A DNA stretch of 58,244 nt from Bdellovibrionales bacterium (lineage in GTDB: Bacteria > Bdellovibrionota > Bdellovibrionia > Bdellovibrionales > UBA1609), in the NCBI GenBank assembly GCA_019637855.1, contig JAHBUX010000019.1:1-58244 (forward strand). The letters are read 5' to 3'. A model generated the notes under the pieces. The model searched no databases. It saw only the letters and a list, made by a program, of their open reading frames with translations, and was not told the DNA's origin. Shown piece by piece: positions 32,732 through 41,891 of the stretch. Made by a program: the position numbers and the translations under genes. Position 1 is the first letter of the stretch, and each line of letters begins with the position of its first letter.

Positions 32732-32914
32732 TTACTTGATTTCTTTATGCAGTGTGTGTCTGCGAAGCGTCGGATTGTACTTCTTTTTTTCCAAGCGCTC
32801 GGGATGAGTTTGGAAGTTCTTTTTGGTCGTGTAACGCGACGGGGACTCGCCCAGTTTGCGCGCTTCAGTGCATTCCAAAGTGATAATACGTACTTTGCCT
32901 TTTTTCTTTGCCAC
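32732..32914 (-). CDS. rpmG: 50S ribosomal protein L33
   Basis: A 60-residue L33, a component of the large ribosomal subunit. [21 protein letters not shown] is the conserved core. It is a C- form without the CxxC zinc ribbon; zinc-independent paralogs are known elsewhere to replace zinc-binding ones in zinc starvation, but whether a second L33 exists here cannot be seen. The start is GTG 32914 with GGAGGA upstream. Confidence 0.95.
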   Translation of the reverse strand: MAKKKGKVRIITLECTEARKLGESPSRYTTKKNFQTHPERLEKKKYNPTLRRHTLHKEIK

Positions 32915-32980
32915 GAGTTCCTCCGGAATCGACCGGTATAGCCCAAGTCAGGGCCTCAAGCCAATAAAAATGCTGATGAA

Positions 32981-33220
32981 TTATGGATCTCTTTGTGTGA
33001 GGAAGCGGGGGAGCGGAACACTGACCCGAGAGCCCACCTCAATCCGGCTGAACCAGGCCCAAAATCTTGAAAGCACATAGGAATTTCTAACAAGAGGGGC
33101 AATCTGACGAAGCTCGCACAGATCTTCCAGGTGGAGGCCGAGCTCACTCGCGCGCAAGATTGGAGCCTTGAGGGGCGAGCGCGAGGCCTTGGAGCGAGTG
33201 CGGTTTCTGCTGTGGCTCAT
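32981..33220 (-). CDS. Small basic protein coupled to the TlpA-like gene
   Basis: A 79-residue Arg/Ser-rich protein, with no recognised family. Its ATG overlaps the TGA stop of the upstream thioredoxin-like gene (ATGA) and AAAGGC lies just upstream, which supports translation. It is followed 67 bases later by rpmG on the same strand. The sequence does not resemble a membrane or secreted protein. Could be spurious. Confidence 0.4.
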   Translation of the reverse strand: MSHSRNRTRSKASRSPLKAPILRASELGLHLEDLCELRQIAPLVRNSYVLSRFWAWFSRIEVGSRVSVPLPRFLTQRDP

Positions 33221-33744
33221 GTGCCTTTCAAGTGCCGCTTCACACGTTCTTGGAAAGATTTGAGCGAGGTTTCACCCTCCCAACCCTCTAGAACTTGTAA
33301 GTCACTTCCGAGCAAAACCGTGGCAGGAACGGCGCCTGTCCATTGCGGATAAATCTTAGTTACAAAGTTAAGTGATTGGTTGCCTTTGTAGAACGTCGGA
33401 GGAGCCACGCTTTGTTCCTTTAGGAAAGCTTCCGCGGCCATCAAATCGGCGGGATCGTCGACAGAAATGAAAACGACCTTCAAACCCAGGGGGGCGAACT
33501 CTTTTTGCAGGGAGATCAGGTGGGGGAACTCCACCTTGCAGGGCTCGCACCAGGAGGCCCAAAAGTTAATCAGGACCAGGGGGCTGTTCAGACTGCGCGC
33601 GTAGTCGAGGATCTGCTGCGGTTCGGCCTGTTGAACCAAATCGCTCTTTTCAGAGCCGTCTGGACCTTTGATCCACCAAGCCGTGAGGATTGCGGCAAGG
33701 GCGACGACGAGAATACCTAGGGAGATCCAACGGGTGCGGGTCAT
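33217..33744 (-). CDS. TlpA-like membrane-anchored thioredoxin
   Basis: About 175 residues: one membrane helix (WISLGILVVALAAILTAWWI) anchoring a periplasmic thioredoxin fold with active site WCEPC. TlpA/ResA-type proteins reduce disulphides, for example in cytochrome c maturation. The frame is open to 33957 but the TM helix fits a start at ATG 33744; neither ATG 33813 nor 33828 is preceded by a site. It lies next to the divergent cyclase gene. Confidence 0.85.
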   Translation of the reverse strand: MTRTRWISLGILVVALAAILTAWWIKGPDGSEKSDLVQQAEPQQILDYARSLNSPLVLINFWASWCEPCKVEFPHLISLQKEFAPLGLKVVFISVDDPADLMAAEAFLKEQSVAPPTFYKGNQSLNFVTKIYPQWTGAVPATVLLGSDLQVLEGWEGETSLKSFQERVKRHLKGT

Positions 33745-33832
33745 GTGGGGATCATTGTCGCGCGTGAGGTCGGCCCAGGTCAACCTTGGTTGGCTCGACT
33801 GAGGGCTAAGCATTAAAAAATAGGTCATTTGA

Positions 33833-35701
33833 ATGACTCCTATTTCCGAAAAGAACCCTATGAAGGCCTTTCGGATTCCCATTGCCATAAAGCTGATCAC
33901 GATCACCATCGGTCTGCTTATTTTCGTTTCCGGATATATTGCCATCACCAGTGCCAATGACTTTGAGGAGATTTCAAAAACTCGCGAAGAGACGGCTAAC
34001 CGTGATCAGTCGCGAGCTCGCGCCACCGAAGTGGAAGGCGTGCTGATCTCCTACATCGACAAAGCCAAGATCATTGCTTCATTGCTTTACAAAGACTACG
34101 CCTCGGCCGAGGAAAAAGAGAAGGCTTTGGACCTGACGTTCCGTCGCGACAAAGATTTTGTGACGGTTGAAGTGATTCCTCGCACCCCGCGCGAGCAACC
34201 TTTGCGCGTGGTGAATGACGACTATTTGAAGCAGTACAAGTTGGATAAATCGTTCATCGATGTTTTGCGCAGTGCTCAGAAGGCACGCAAGATGGTGCAC
34301 GCGGAAGCTTTGTTCGCCGGCAAAGAGGGATATATCGAGATCCGTAACTCCACGATCGAGGGTGGTGCCCCTTTGATCACCCTCGGATTCCCGTTGGTCA
34401 AAGATGATTTTGGCAATGTCACGCACATCGTGTTGGCAGAGTTGCGTTTGGATCGCCTGCAAAAAGTTTTCGCTGGCGTCAGCGAACGCGTGCTGTTTCT
34501 GGTCGACAACGAGGGCAAGTTGCTGGCGCATCCGGATGAGAAAAAAGTATTGAAGGGCGAATCGTTTGCCGAGCTCCCGATCGTGAAGTTCGCGATGAGC
34601 CAAGAATTGAAGGAAGGGCAGCGCACATACGCCGACATCGATACGAAGGCGGCGATGTCGGGTGCTTATACCAAGACAGCTTTAGGCGTGATTGCCATCG
34701 CGGCGGTTTCTGAGGATGTGATTTTGGAAGCGGCTCGGGCCGTGAAGCGCAAATCTTTCTTGATCGCGGGACAAACCTTGTCGGTCGCGTTGTTTTTGAT
34801 CTTCGTGTTTTCGATCACACTGACGGCGCCGATTGAGACTCTAGCTGAGTTGACCTCGCGGGTTGCCAAAGGGGATTTCAGCGCTAAGTCTCAGATCCGT
34901 TCGCGGGATGAAGTGGGCCAATTGGGTCAGGCGTTCAACTCCATGATTGAGGGTTTGCTTGAACGTGACAAAGTGAAGAGCATGTTCAGCAAATTTCACG
35001 GTTCCTCTGTGACTGAAGATTTGATGAAGGGCGACCTGCAGCTGGGGGGCTCGAAGAAGCTAGTCACCGTGTTCTTCTCTGATATCCGCGATTTCACAAA
35101 GTTCTCTGAAGGTCACACGCCCGAGCAGGTTGTTGAAATGTTGAATGAGTACTTCCAAATCATGGTGAAGATCATCAACGTAAACGGTGGAGTGGTGGAC
35201 AAGTTCATCGGCGATGCCATCATGGCGGTTTGGGGCGCTCCGAATACGACCGAGCGCGACTCTCACAGTGCTGTTAAAGCGTGCATAGAAATGCGAGTGG
35301 CGTTGGCGTCTTTAAATGAGCGTCGTGCTTTAAAAGGAAAAGTCCCTATCAAGATCGGAATGGGCCTCCACCGTGGCGAAGCAATTTCGGGCACGATTGG
35401 CTCGGAAGAGCGCATGGAGTACACGGTCATTGGCGACACGGTCAACCAAGCGTCAAGGATCGAATCCTCGACAAAGGCGTTTGGCACAGACTTGTTGTTG
35501 AGTGAAGACTTAGCCACTCACGTCCAAGAAGAGTTCATGGTGGAAAATGCCGGCAGCGTGGAGGTGAAGGGCAAGAGCGAGCCCTTAAAGCTCTACAAGG
35601 TGAGGGGCTATTTCGACGAAAACAAGCAACCCGTCCCGGTAAAAACCGAATTCTCCGATTACGAAGCCGGCGACGCCGACAAAGTAAAAATGGCTGGCTA
35701 G
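33833..35701 (+). CDS. Cache-HAMP class III adenylate/guanylate cyclase
   Basis: A 622-residue transmembrane cyclase that makes a cyclic nucleotide in response to an envelope signal. TM1 about 16-39, a periplasmic Cache-like domain, TM2 about 306-328, then HAMP (about 330-385) and a class III catalytic domain from about 410. Metal-binding Asp are in FFSDIRDF and KFIGDAIMAVWG. The KFIGD Lys and the GDTVNQASRIE segment favour ATP as substrate; not certain. The start could also be ATG 33860 (Met10). Confidence 0.93.
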   Translation: MTPISEKNPMKAFRIPIAIKLITITIGLLIFVSGYIAITSANDFEEISKTREETANRDQSRARATEVEGVLISYIDKAKIIASLLYKDYASAEEKEKALDLTFRRDKDFVTVEVIPRTPREQPLRVVNDDYLKQYKLDKSFIDVLRSAQKARKMVHAEALFAGKEGYIEIRNSTIEGGAPLITLGFPLVKDDFGNVTHIVLAELRLDRLQKVFAGVSERVLFLVDNEGKLLAHPDEKKVLKGESFAELPIVKFAMSQELKEGQRTYADIDTKAAMSGAYTKTALGVIAIAAVSEDVILEAARAVKRKSFLIAGQTLSVALFLIFVFSITLTAPIETLAELTSRVAKGDFSAKSQIRSRDEVGQLGQAFNSMIEGLLERDKVKSMFSKFHGSSVTEDLMKGDLQLGGSKKLVTVFFSDIRDFTKFSEGHTPEQVVEMLNEYFQIMVKIINVNGGVVDKFIGDAIMAVWGAPNTTERDSHSAVKACIEMRVALASLNERRALKGKVPIKIGMGLHRGEAISGTIGSEERMEYTVIGDTVNQASRIESSTKAFGTDLLLSEDLATHVQEEFMVENAGSVEVKGKSEPLKLYKVRGYFDENKQPVPVKTEFSDYEAGDADKVKMAG

Positions 35702-35738
35702 GAACGGAACGGTTGGAGAAGCGCTGGAGAAGCGTGTT

Positions 35739-35803
35739 GTAGGAGCGGTGGCGGTAGGCGTGTCTGTAGGCCGGCGGATAGTGGTTGTAGGAACGGCCGT
35801 AGG
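35739..35803. repeat. Degenerate GTAGG repeat block
   Basis: GTAGG occurs at 35739, 35754, 35766, 35787 and 35799, with irregular spacing of 12 to 21 bases and partly shared flanks (TTGTAGGA, TGTAGGCC). The block directly follows the cyclase stop. Confidence 0.5.
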
Positions 35804-35925
35804 ATAGCAATAGGACGGCGGAGCCACTTAAAGAGATAAAACTTGCGCGACTACTGTCTGCTCATCCTGACCGCATCCACACTTACGTCCAAGCCCAGAT
35901 CCAAGCCCACCTATACCCAAACCTA

Positions 35926-35964
<39 letters not shown>

Positions 35965-35996
35965 TTCCTAAGTAAAACCTGATCGATCTATTACCC

Positions 35997-36022
35997 TTCC
36001 ATGCGCGTGGATGCGCATGGAA
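35997..36022. repeat. REP-like inverted repeat
   Basis: TTCCATGCGC (35997-36006) and GCGCATGGAA (36013-36022) form a perfect 10-bp stem with a GTGGAT loop. It lies 150 bases upstream of the RAYT transposase and may be the sequence that this enzyme recognises. Confidence 0.6.
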
Positions 36023-36173
36023 TAGCCCTCTCATGGATGGACGGCCTACAATGCCAGTAGGGGCGGCACCTCGAAGACGTTCTCAGCGGCCAAACCGAAA
36101 ACCAAACCTCCCTCAAGCCATGAAGCGCAGCAAAAAAATTGATATTCAGCTATGGGTAAAATACTAAACCCAC

Positions 36174-36719
36174 ATGACAAAACAAACCAAGTTCAAGGGC
36201 GCGGAATTCAAAAATAGGAATTGTTTTGGCGGGAGCCTATTGAAAGGCAACGCAAGATCAAAGCGTCCATTGGACAGTAAGCTTCCTGTGCATTTAGTTT
36301 TAAGAGCGGATGTGACGGGCAATCTCTCTATGCGGCATCCGAGTTCGTTTTTAAAGGTAAACAAGGCTGTCCGTGATTTGGCATTGAAGTATGGCGTGAC
36401 CATTTACGAATACGCCAATGTAGGAAATCATCTTCATATTCTAATAAAGATAGGCCATCGCCGGTTGTGGGCGCGATTTATTCGCGAGTTGACAGGGAGA
36501 ATTGCGCAGCAGGTACAGGGTTTGAGGGGGCGTGCGAAGGGTAAGAGATTTTGGTTGTACAAGCCCTACACACGAGTGATTCAGGGTTGGGGACGGGCCT
36601 ACAAGGCGGCCAAAGAGTATGTGGTCTTCAACCAGTGGGAGGCCGAGGGGAATATTTCGCGGAAGGATTTCCGTTCGCTGAGGGAGTTAAGGGAAACGTG
36701 GGCCGCTCACTATGTGTAG
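36174..36719 (+). CDS. REP-associated tyrosine transposase (RAYT, IS200-like)
   Basis: A 181-residue Y1 HUH-superfamily transposase. The metal-binding HUH motif is His86-Leu-His88 in ANVGNHLHILIK, and the likely nucleophile is Tyr149 in AKEYVVFN. RAYTs cut and join REP-type hairpins as single strands and are usually domesticated, immobile copies. Intact, with no terminal inverted repeats typical of an insertion sequence. A 10-bp hairpin upstream could be its target. Part of a repeat island between cyclase and FN3 genes. Confidence 0.88.
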   Translation: MTKQTKFKGAEFKNRNCFGGSLLKGNARSKRPLDSKLPVHLVLRADVTGNLSMRHPSSFLKVNKAVRDLALKYGVTIYEYANVGNHLHILIKIGHRRLWARFIRELTGRIAQQVQGLRGRAKGKRFWLYKPYTRVIQGWGRAYKAAKEYVVFNQWEAEGNISRKDFRSLRELRETWAAHYV

Positions 36720-36768
36720 CAAGTGTTTATTAGATTGCGTGTTGGTTAGAGCGTAAAAGCAGGCTGTA

Positions 36769-36840
36769 GAGGTGGGACACTCTGAAGTGGAGCGCCTTGA
36801 GGTGGGGTACAGTGAAGTGGATGCGGTGAAGTGGGGTACC
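36769..36840. repeat. Three tandem degenerate 29-30 bp repeats
   Basis: Units begin GAGGTGGGACAC (36769), GAGGTGGGGTAC (36799) and GAAGTGGGGTAC (36828); the first two share a GTGAAGTGG or CTGAAGTGG middle. They lie just after the transposase, in a 273-base gene-free stretch. Confidence 0.6.
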
Positions 36841-36992
36841 GTTCATGAGAAGAAGCTCGCATTTTAGCTAACGTGGGGAGATGGGAAGAGTGGTATGATT
36901 TAAATTTCATCAAAACAGAGTCTTGTTATTTTGGGCCTAAGCGAGCGACAAAGAACTGAGACTGAGTCCGCGCCCCAAGCCCATCCATCCCC

Positions 36993-38609
36993 CTAAAAAC
37001 TAAACTCCAACATCAAGTTCAAATAGTGTCCTTGGATAGTCACATTGTTTACTTGCCCGTCGGTGGCAAAGGAGTTTGTGCCGGGGGTGGTGGCGTAGTT
37101 GGCTTCATCGTGGCGGAAGGCGTAGCCGGCGTAACCCATCCATGATTGTGTCAGGCGGCGGCTGCCGAGCAATCCATATTGATAGGACAAGCTGCTGGTG
37201 ACCTTCGCTCCTGTACTGGAGCTACCCATCAATGTGTAGTAAGCGCGCGCATTCATCTGTAGGCCCCAACGGTCGTTGAACGGGAACCAGTACACGAAGC
37301 CGGCGTGAGGGCCGATGTTGCGTACCTTTGTCGTCGATGAATAGCCATCGGTGATATTGCCCTTCACCACCGGAAGCTCTTTGGCGAATAAACCGCCCGC
37401 AGCGAGCAAGATGCCGTTTTGACCAAGCTCTAATTTCCGTGTGGCGTGCCCTTCGACGGAAGCGAACTTGAAGTTCTGACCTTGAATGATAAAGCCACTC
37501 AAATCGGCAATGCCGAAGCCGCCCCAGTTTGACTCGGGATCTTGATAGCCCATGCCGATGCGACCCGTGCCGCCGACCGCGGGAAAGCTTGAGCGCGACA
37601 ACTCATCATAGTCGGTACCCTCGTACTCGATCTGCGTCACCATGTAGGAAGTGATGGCGTAGAAGTGCGTCGGCTTGGTCAGGGAGTCACGCAAGATCGC
37701 TTTGTCCAAAGCGGCAGGATCGCGGAAACCCCCGCGGGTTTCGAAATCCATTTGTACGGGTGGCGACGGTTTGCGGCGCTCGCCATAGGCTTGTACCGCC
37801 AAACGGTATTTCCCCGAAGGACGTTGGATGTCGAGATCGACCTTGGTTTCTTTGTAGTCTGACTTTTTATCGACGACTTCCCATTTTTTCGCCGTCGGGT
37901 TGTAGTACTTAAGCTCGTAGGCGTACTTCGAAGCGTGGTTTGGCGCGCCCCAATTCACTTCGCGCAAATACTTGGAAATGGGCTTTTCAATCTTGGGCCT
38001 CTGCAGAGCTGGACCTTTAAGTTCGAACTTGTACGCGCTGCTGGAAATATCCCCCTCGATGCCCTTCGGATCGACAGCTTGTACATTCCACTCGACGGTC
38101 TGACCGACGGGTATTTCCACTCTGACTGAGTTCTGGGAAACCTCACGTTCGTCTTTCCAATCATTGGTCGTCGACTTGACGGTGACTTTGTATTTTGCCG
38201 CGCCGGGGATTGGTTCCCATTTTAAATTCAGCCCCTCAGTCGTTTCGCCAGATGCATCGACAGTCTGGTCGGGAAGGGGGGAAGTCACGATCACCGCCGG
38301 CAGTTTGACTTCGAGATCCGAAGGCGGTGACCACTCACCGGGTGCGCCGCGACCGTCGTAGCTGCGCACCTGCATAAGATAAATTCCCGGAGCTACGGTG
38401 GCGGACCATTTCGATTCTTTCAGCTTAAAAAGGAGCGGCTTTTTGCTCTTGTCATCTTTGCGTACGACTTGAACCTCATAACCGCTCGCGCCCTCAACTC
38501 CGTCCCACTCGACCTCCACGTTGCGTCGCACCTTTTGGGCAAACGCAGGCGCGGAGCTTGCGCTCGCGGCCAGGAGCAAAGTTAAGAAAAGAGCGAGATG
38601 CAAGTGCAA
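36993..38609 (-). CDS. FN3-like and outer-membrane beta-barrel protein
   Basis: A 538-residue exported protein (signal peptide to about Gln25). About three fibronectin-III-like repeats, marked by the VEWDGVEGASGYEVQV and LKWEPIPGAAKYKVTV pattern, are followed by a C-terminal beta barrel (about 300-538) ending in LNLMLEFSF. The terminal Phe is typical of outer-membrane barrels. TTG start with GGTGA upstream, inside the end of the FecR gene. It probably places sugar- or protein-binding repeats on the outer membrane with its partner. Confidence 0.8.
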   Translation of the reverse strand: MHLHLALFLTLLLAASASSAPAFAQKVRRNVEVEWDGVEGASGYEVQVVRKDDKSKKPLLFKLKESKWSATVAPGIYLMQVRSYDGRGAPGEWSPPSDLEVKLPAVIVTSPLPDQTVDASGETTEGLNLKWEPIPGAAKYKVTVKSTTNDWKDEREVSQNSVRVEIPVGQTVEWNVQAVDPKGIEGDISSSAYKFELKGPALQRPKIEKPISKYLREVNWGAPNHASKYAYELKYYNPTAKKWEVVDKKSDYKETKVDLDIQRPSGKYRLAVQAYGERRKPSPPVQMDFETRGGFRDPAALDKAILRDSLTKPTHFYAITSYMVTQIEYEGTDYDELSRSSFPAVGGTGRIGMGYQDPESNWGGFGIADLSGFIIQGQNFKFASVEGHATRKLELGQNGILLAAGGLFAKELPVVKGNITDGYSSTTKVRNIGPHAGFVYWFPFNDRWGLQMNARAYYTLMGSSSTGAKVTSSLSYQYGLLGSRRLTQSWMGYAGYAFRHDEANYATTPGTNSFATDGQVNNVTIQGHYLNLMLEFSF

Positions 38610-38611
38610 TG

Positions 38612-40732
38612 CTATTTCACCTTCATCGCTTTGATTTTAGGGGCGCGTATGTCGCTAGCGTTGGGCACTTCGACCTTTTTCGCCTGGCCTTCGCTGCTCG
38701 GGCGACGGAATGAATCCACGGCGCGCAGTTTGACTTGGTACTGTCCCGGCTTCATTCGGTTCAATGAGGCCGAGTTGCCGTTAAACGACTTCTGCTCCAG
38801 AACTTGCCCTTCGCCGTCTTCGATGATGAGCAGGTACTGTTTGGCACCATCCACTGGCTCCCAGCTGAAGGAGAGGTTGCCTTTGCCATCGCTTTTAAAA
38901 AACTCGGGCGCGTTCGACGCCCATTGCGGGGCAGGTAGCAAAGGTAGGCGTTTGACGTTGAAAGTTTTCGGAGGTGATTGAGCGATGGTCGCGCCCTTGG
39001 CGTTCAGCGCTTCTACCACGGCGGTGTAGCGGCCATCTTCTTTTACCGGCGTGTCGAACAGATTCTGTTTCGTGCTCTGCCAGTCCGCCTCTTCCACAGG
39101 CGTGCTTTCGGGACTGATGCGATAGCGGTAGCCAAAAACATTGGCTAGGGGTTTCCACTGCGCAGCCAGTGTAGGAGTTGGAGTGGTGTAGACATATTCA
39201 TTTTCCTTGTCGTTGTTGGCCCACTCAAGGCGAGGCATATCATCTACTGAGAACTCAAGCATCTCGCTGGGCTTGCCGTCGCCGCCTTTTGGATCCAAGC
39301 TGGTCACTCGCCATTGATGCACGCCTGGGCGCACGTCTGTCAGTTTGACCAGGGTGGCTTCGGTCTCTTGCTCGTGGAGAGTTTTCCAGCCGCCCGTTTC
39401 TTTGCGTTGAGCTAGTACTTTGAAGCGCTTCACTCCCACCGGTGCTTGCCACTTTAGAGTGACGCCATTCTTCTGCGCCTCGAAGAACGAAATCTGTGCC
39501 GCCTTGGGCGGAGCGATCAAAGTTGCCGGTTTGATCTCCCACTGTGAAACGACTTGCAGTTTGGCCGTATTGGAGGACAGACCTTCGGTTTTGTCTTTGA
39601 TTTTCAAATAGCCTGTCACGCGCCAGAAATAGTTGCCGTCTTGCAGGGGCAGTTTCACCGTGGTGTCGTCACCATCCAGCGTTTGCTTGCTCACGACCTG
39701 AGTGAATTTTGCGTCTTTGGAAACTTCGAGGAGCTGGGTGAAGAACTTGTTGCGATTCATCCAGCGGAACTCGACCTCTTGTTCAGGGGTCAGCTTTAGC
39801 AATGCCGTTTCTTGCGAGGGTTCGATCAAAGAGGGGGGAGCTTTGGGCTCAATTACAAACGGAATCACCATCGAAGCCAGTTGCGGTTTCGATTTGTCCT
39901 CGCTGGTCGCATACAAACGCAAGAACCACTTGCCTGGCTTTTGCGCGAACGTCGCTTTGCCTAGGTCACCGGCTACGCTCATATCTGCTAGACGGGTCAT
40001 GTTGGTGCGCGATGATCCCACCTCTGCATGCACGCGGTAGTCTGCGGCCACCGGCGTCCATGACAGATCCACGCGATCGCCGCGCGCCAAGTTCAACAGC
40101 ACTACGGTGCCAGCCACGGGCTGTAGCAGATGCAAACGATCTCGGCTTTCGCTTACGCCTTTGTCGGTCAACACGGCGCTTTTGTTTTTGCTCAGATCGA
40201 GCTTCTGAGAGCCTTGCTTCAACTCGGCCTGACCTTTGAACACCTCTAAAGCGACTTGGCCGCTTTGGTCCTTGGACAAGCTCATATCGGCGGATTTGAG
40301 TTTGATCTCGCCACTTCCAGTCTTCAGAGTAAGATCATCGGCACTAGAGCCTTCCGCTCCGCCTTGCACGAACATGTTACCTTGCAGGAAATCCAAGGCG
40401 AGACCGTTGGCGCTGCGCTCGAGCACGACCAAAGAGTTCGGTTCAAGGTGAATGATCGTTCCCGATTTCAATTGAATCTTGGCTTCAGCATTGGCAGTCG
40501 TGCGAATCGCTTCACCGGGGAAGAATTCGTCGTTACGGCTGACGGTTTCCCAGATCACACGCTGAACTTCTTTGCGCTGCACTTCGTTGTTCGACTCGAA
40601 CAGTTTAGCCACGGAGTCTTTGCCGTTGTGCGCGTGGATGCGCTTGCCCGCTTCGTACCAGAATGTGGTTCCGAGAAAACAAGCGGTGGAAATGAACAGT
40701 GCAATCGCCAGGCGCCACATGTTGCGTTTCAT
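38612..40732 (-). CDS. FecR-domain protein with FN3-like repeats
   Basis: A 706-residue membrane-anchored protein. An N-terminal TM (about 7-25) is followed by a FecR-like domain (about 60-190, with AIRTTANAEAKIQLKSGT and GNMFVQGG), then four or more FN3-like modules. FecR classically relays an iron signal to a sigma factor; none is nearby, so a structural or sensing role is likelier. It is the first gene of a two-gene unit with the FN3-barrel protein (2-base gap). Confidence 0.85.
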   Translation of the reverse strand: MKRNMWRLAIALFISTACFLGTTFWYEAGKRIHAHNGKDSVAKLFESNNEVQRKEVQRVIWETVSRNDEFFPGEAIRTTANAEAKIQLKSGTIIHLEPNSLVVLERSANGLALDFLQGNMFVQGGAEGSSADDLTLKTGSGEIKLKSADMSLSKDQSGQVALEVFKGQAELKQGSQKLDLSKNKSAVLTDKGVSESRDRLHLLQPVAGTVVLLNLARGDRVDLSWTPVAADYRVHAEVGSSRTNMTRLADMSVAGDLGKATFAQKPGKWFLRLYATSEDKSKPQLASMVIPFVIEPKAPPSLIEPSQETALLKLTPEQEVEFRWMNRNKFFTQLLEVSKDAKFTQVVSKQTLDGDDTTVKLPLQDGNYFWRVTGYLKIKDKTEGLSSNTAKLQVVSQWEIKPATLIAPPKAAQISFFEAQKNGVTLKWQAPVGVKRFKVLAQRKETGGWKTLHEQETEATLVKLTDVRPGVHQWRVTSLDPKGGDGKPSEMLEFSVDDMPRLEWANNDKENEYVYTTPTPTLAAQWKPLANVFGYRYRISPESTPVEEADWQSTKQNLFDTPVKEDGRYTAVVEALNAKGATIAQSPPKTFNVKRLPLLPAPQWASNAPEFFKSDGKGNLSFSWEPVDGAKQYLLIIEDGEGQVLEQKSFNGNSASLNRMKPGQYQVKLRAVDSFRRPSSEGQAKKVEVPNASDIRAPKIKAMKVK

Positions 40733-40832
40733 AAAAACCCCCTAAATATTTTTCGGATTAAATAGATAAAGAAGTAAGCAAACAGGACGAAAGACATTCG
40801 CCATTTGGGAGTGAAAATGTTAGACCAAGGGC

Positions 40833-41174
40833 ATGGAAACGAATGACCAAAACACGACCTTGGCCGATGTGAAAAACTGGGTTCAGCGTTTTTGCGAAGA
40901 GCGTGACTGGGACCCGTACCATAGTCCGAAAGACCTTGCCATTGGGCTTGCGACAGAGTCGAGCGAGCTGCTTGAACTGTTCCGTTTTGTGCGCGAGCGC
41001 GAGCTAAAGCCTCTGATGGATGATCCTAGTCAAAGACAGAAGATGGCGGATGAGCTGGCTGACAGCCTTTACTTCATCTTGCGATTTGCGCAGCTGTATC
41101 ACTTCGATCTTTCCGAGTGCATGCGCAACAAGATGGTTAAGAATGCGCAAAAATATCCTGCGCCTCAGAAGTGA
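40833..41174 (+). CDS. MazG-like nucleotide pyrophosphohydrolase
   Basis: A 113-residue all-helical protein with the MazG/dCTPase signature: ESSELLELF and DELADSLYFILR hold the metal-binding Glu and Asp. These enzymes hydrolyse non-canonical dNTPs, such as dCTP analogues, to the monophosphate. It is short, like RS21-C6/DCTPP1. It is divergent from the FecR gene, and its end overlaps the convergent gloB by 10 bases. Confidence 0.88.
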   Translation: METNDQNTTLADVKNWVQRFCEERDWDPYHSPKDLAIGLATESSELLELFRFVRERELKPLMDDPSQRQKMADELADSLYFILRFAQLYHFDLSECMRNKMVKNAQKYPAPQK

Positions 41175-41890
41175 TCGCGTGCGGCTCGCGTTTCTGCGAA
41201 TGTCGCTACATCGGGTGCGCGTAAAAACGGGTTGATCGCCAGTTCAGTCGAAAGCTGTGATGGTGAGGTTGGCTCACCTCGTGCGACGAGTTTTTCACAA
41301 TGTTCGCGATAGGCTCGCAACGCCTGATTGTCTTCACGGCTCTGCACGAAATCCAAATTGTGCAAAGTGTATTCGTGTCCGAAGTAAATTTTAGTGCTGG
41401 CGGGTAGTGCGGCTATCTTGCGCAAACTAATGAACATCTGCTCTGGCGTGCCTTCAAAGAGACGACCACATCCGGCGGAAAACAACGTGTCACCGGGAAA
41501 AAGCATTTGTTCAGGCTCGAAGTAGTAACAGATTTGCCCTAGCGTATGCCCAGGCACATCCAGTATATGCACCGAGCGGCCCCAAAGCTTCAGCGGTTTT
41601 TGCTCACTCACAGCCAGCGTCCCGCGTGGAATGCGGTTCAGATCAAAATCCTTCTGGGATCCGATGACGGCGCATTTATAGGCGTCCACTAGTTCGGCCA
41701 CACCACCTACATGATCGTGATGATGGTGCGTGCACAGGATATGAGTGAGGTGAAGGCTGTGCGCCCGCAGAAACTTCAGGACTGGCGCTGCCTCACCGGG
41801 ATCAATCACCGTCGCTTGTTGGCCATCTTCGGAGGTCAGAACATAAATGAAATTATCTTTCAAAGCGCGTAGGACGTGAAGCCCTAGCAT
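41165..41890 (-). CDS. gloB: Hydroxyacylglutathione hydrolase (glyoxalase II)
   Basis: A 241-residue MBL-fold enzyme that hydrolyses S-lactoylglutathione to lactate and glutathione in methylglyoxal detoxification. It has THHHHDHVGG (metal site), VPGHTLG, GDTLFSAGCGRLFEGT and GHEYTLHN, all typical of GloB. Its ATG is one base downstream of the pdxJ stop, so the two genes are probably co-transcribed. Confidence 0.94.
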   Translation of the reverse strand: MLGLHVLRALKDNFIYVLTSEDGQQATVIDPGEAAPVLKFLRAHSLHLTHILCTHHHHDHVGGVAELVDAYKCAVIGSQKDFDLNRIPRGTLAVSEQKPLKLWGRSVHILDVPGHTLGQICYYFEPEQMLFPGDTLFSAGCGRLFEGTPEQMFISLRKIAALPASTKIYFGHEYTLHNLDFVQSREDNQALRAYREHCEKLVARGEPTSPSQLSTELAINPFLRAPDVATFAETRAARDHF

Positions 41891-41891
41891 T

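Noticed and set aside
33791-33806. TGGCTCGACTGAGGGC as a sigma54 promoter for the cyclase
   Set aside because: The -24 half is good but GG and GC are 11 bases apart and TTGC is missing.
35535-35827. Tyr-rich and Thr-rich minus-strand ORFs over the GTAGG repeats
   Set aside because: Their composition reflects the DNA repeat and they overlap the 3' end of the cyclase gene.
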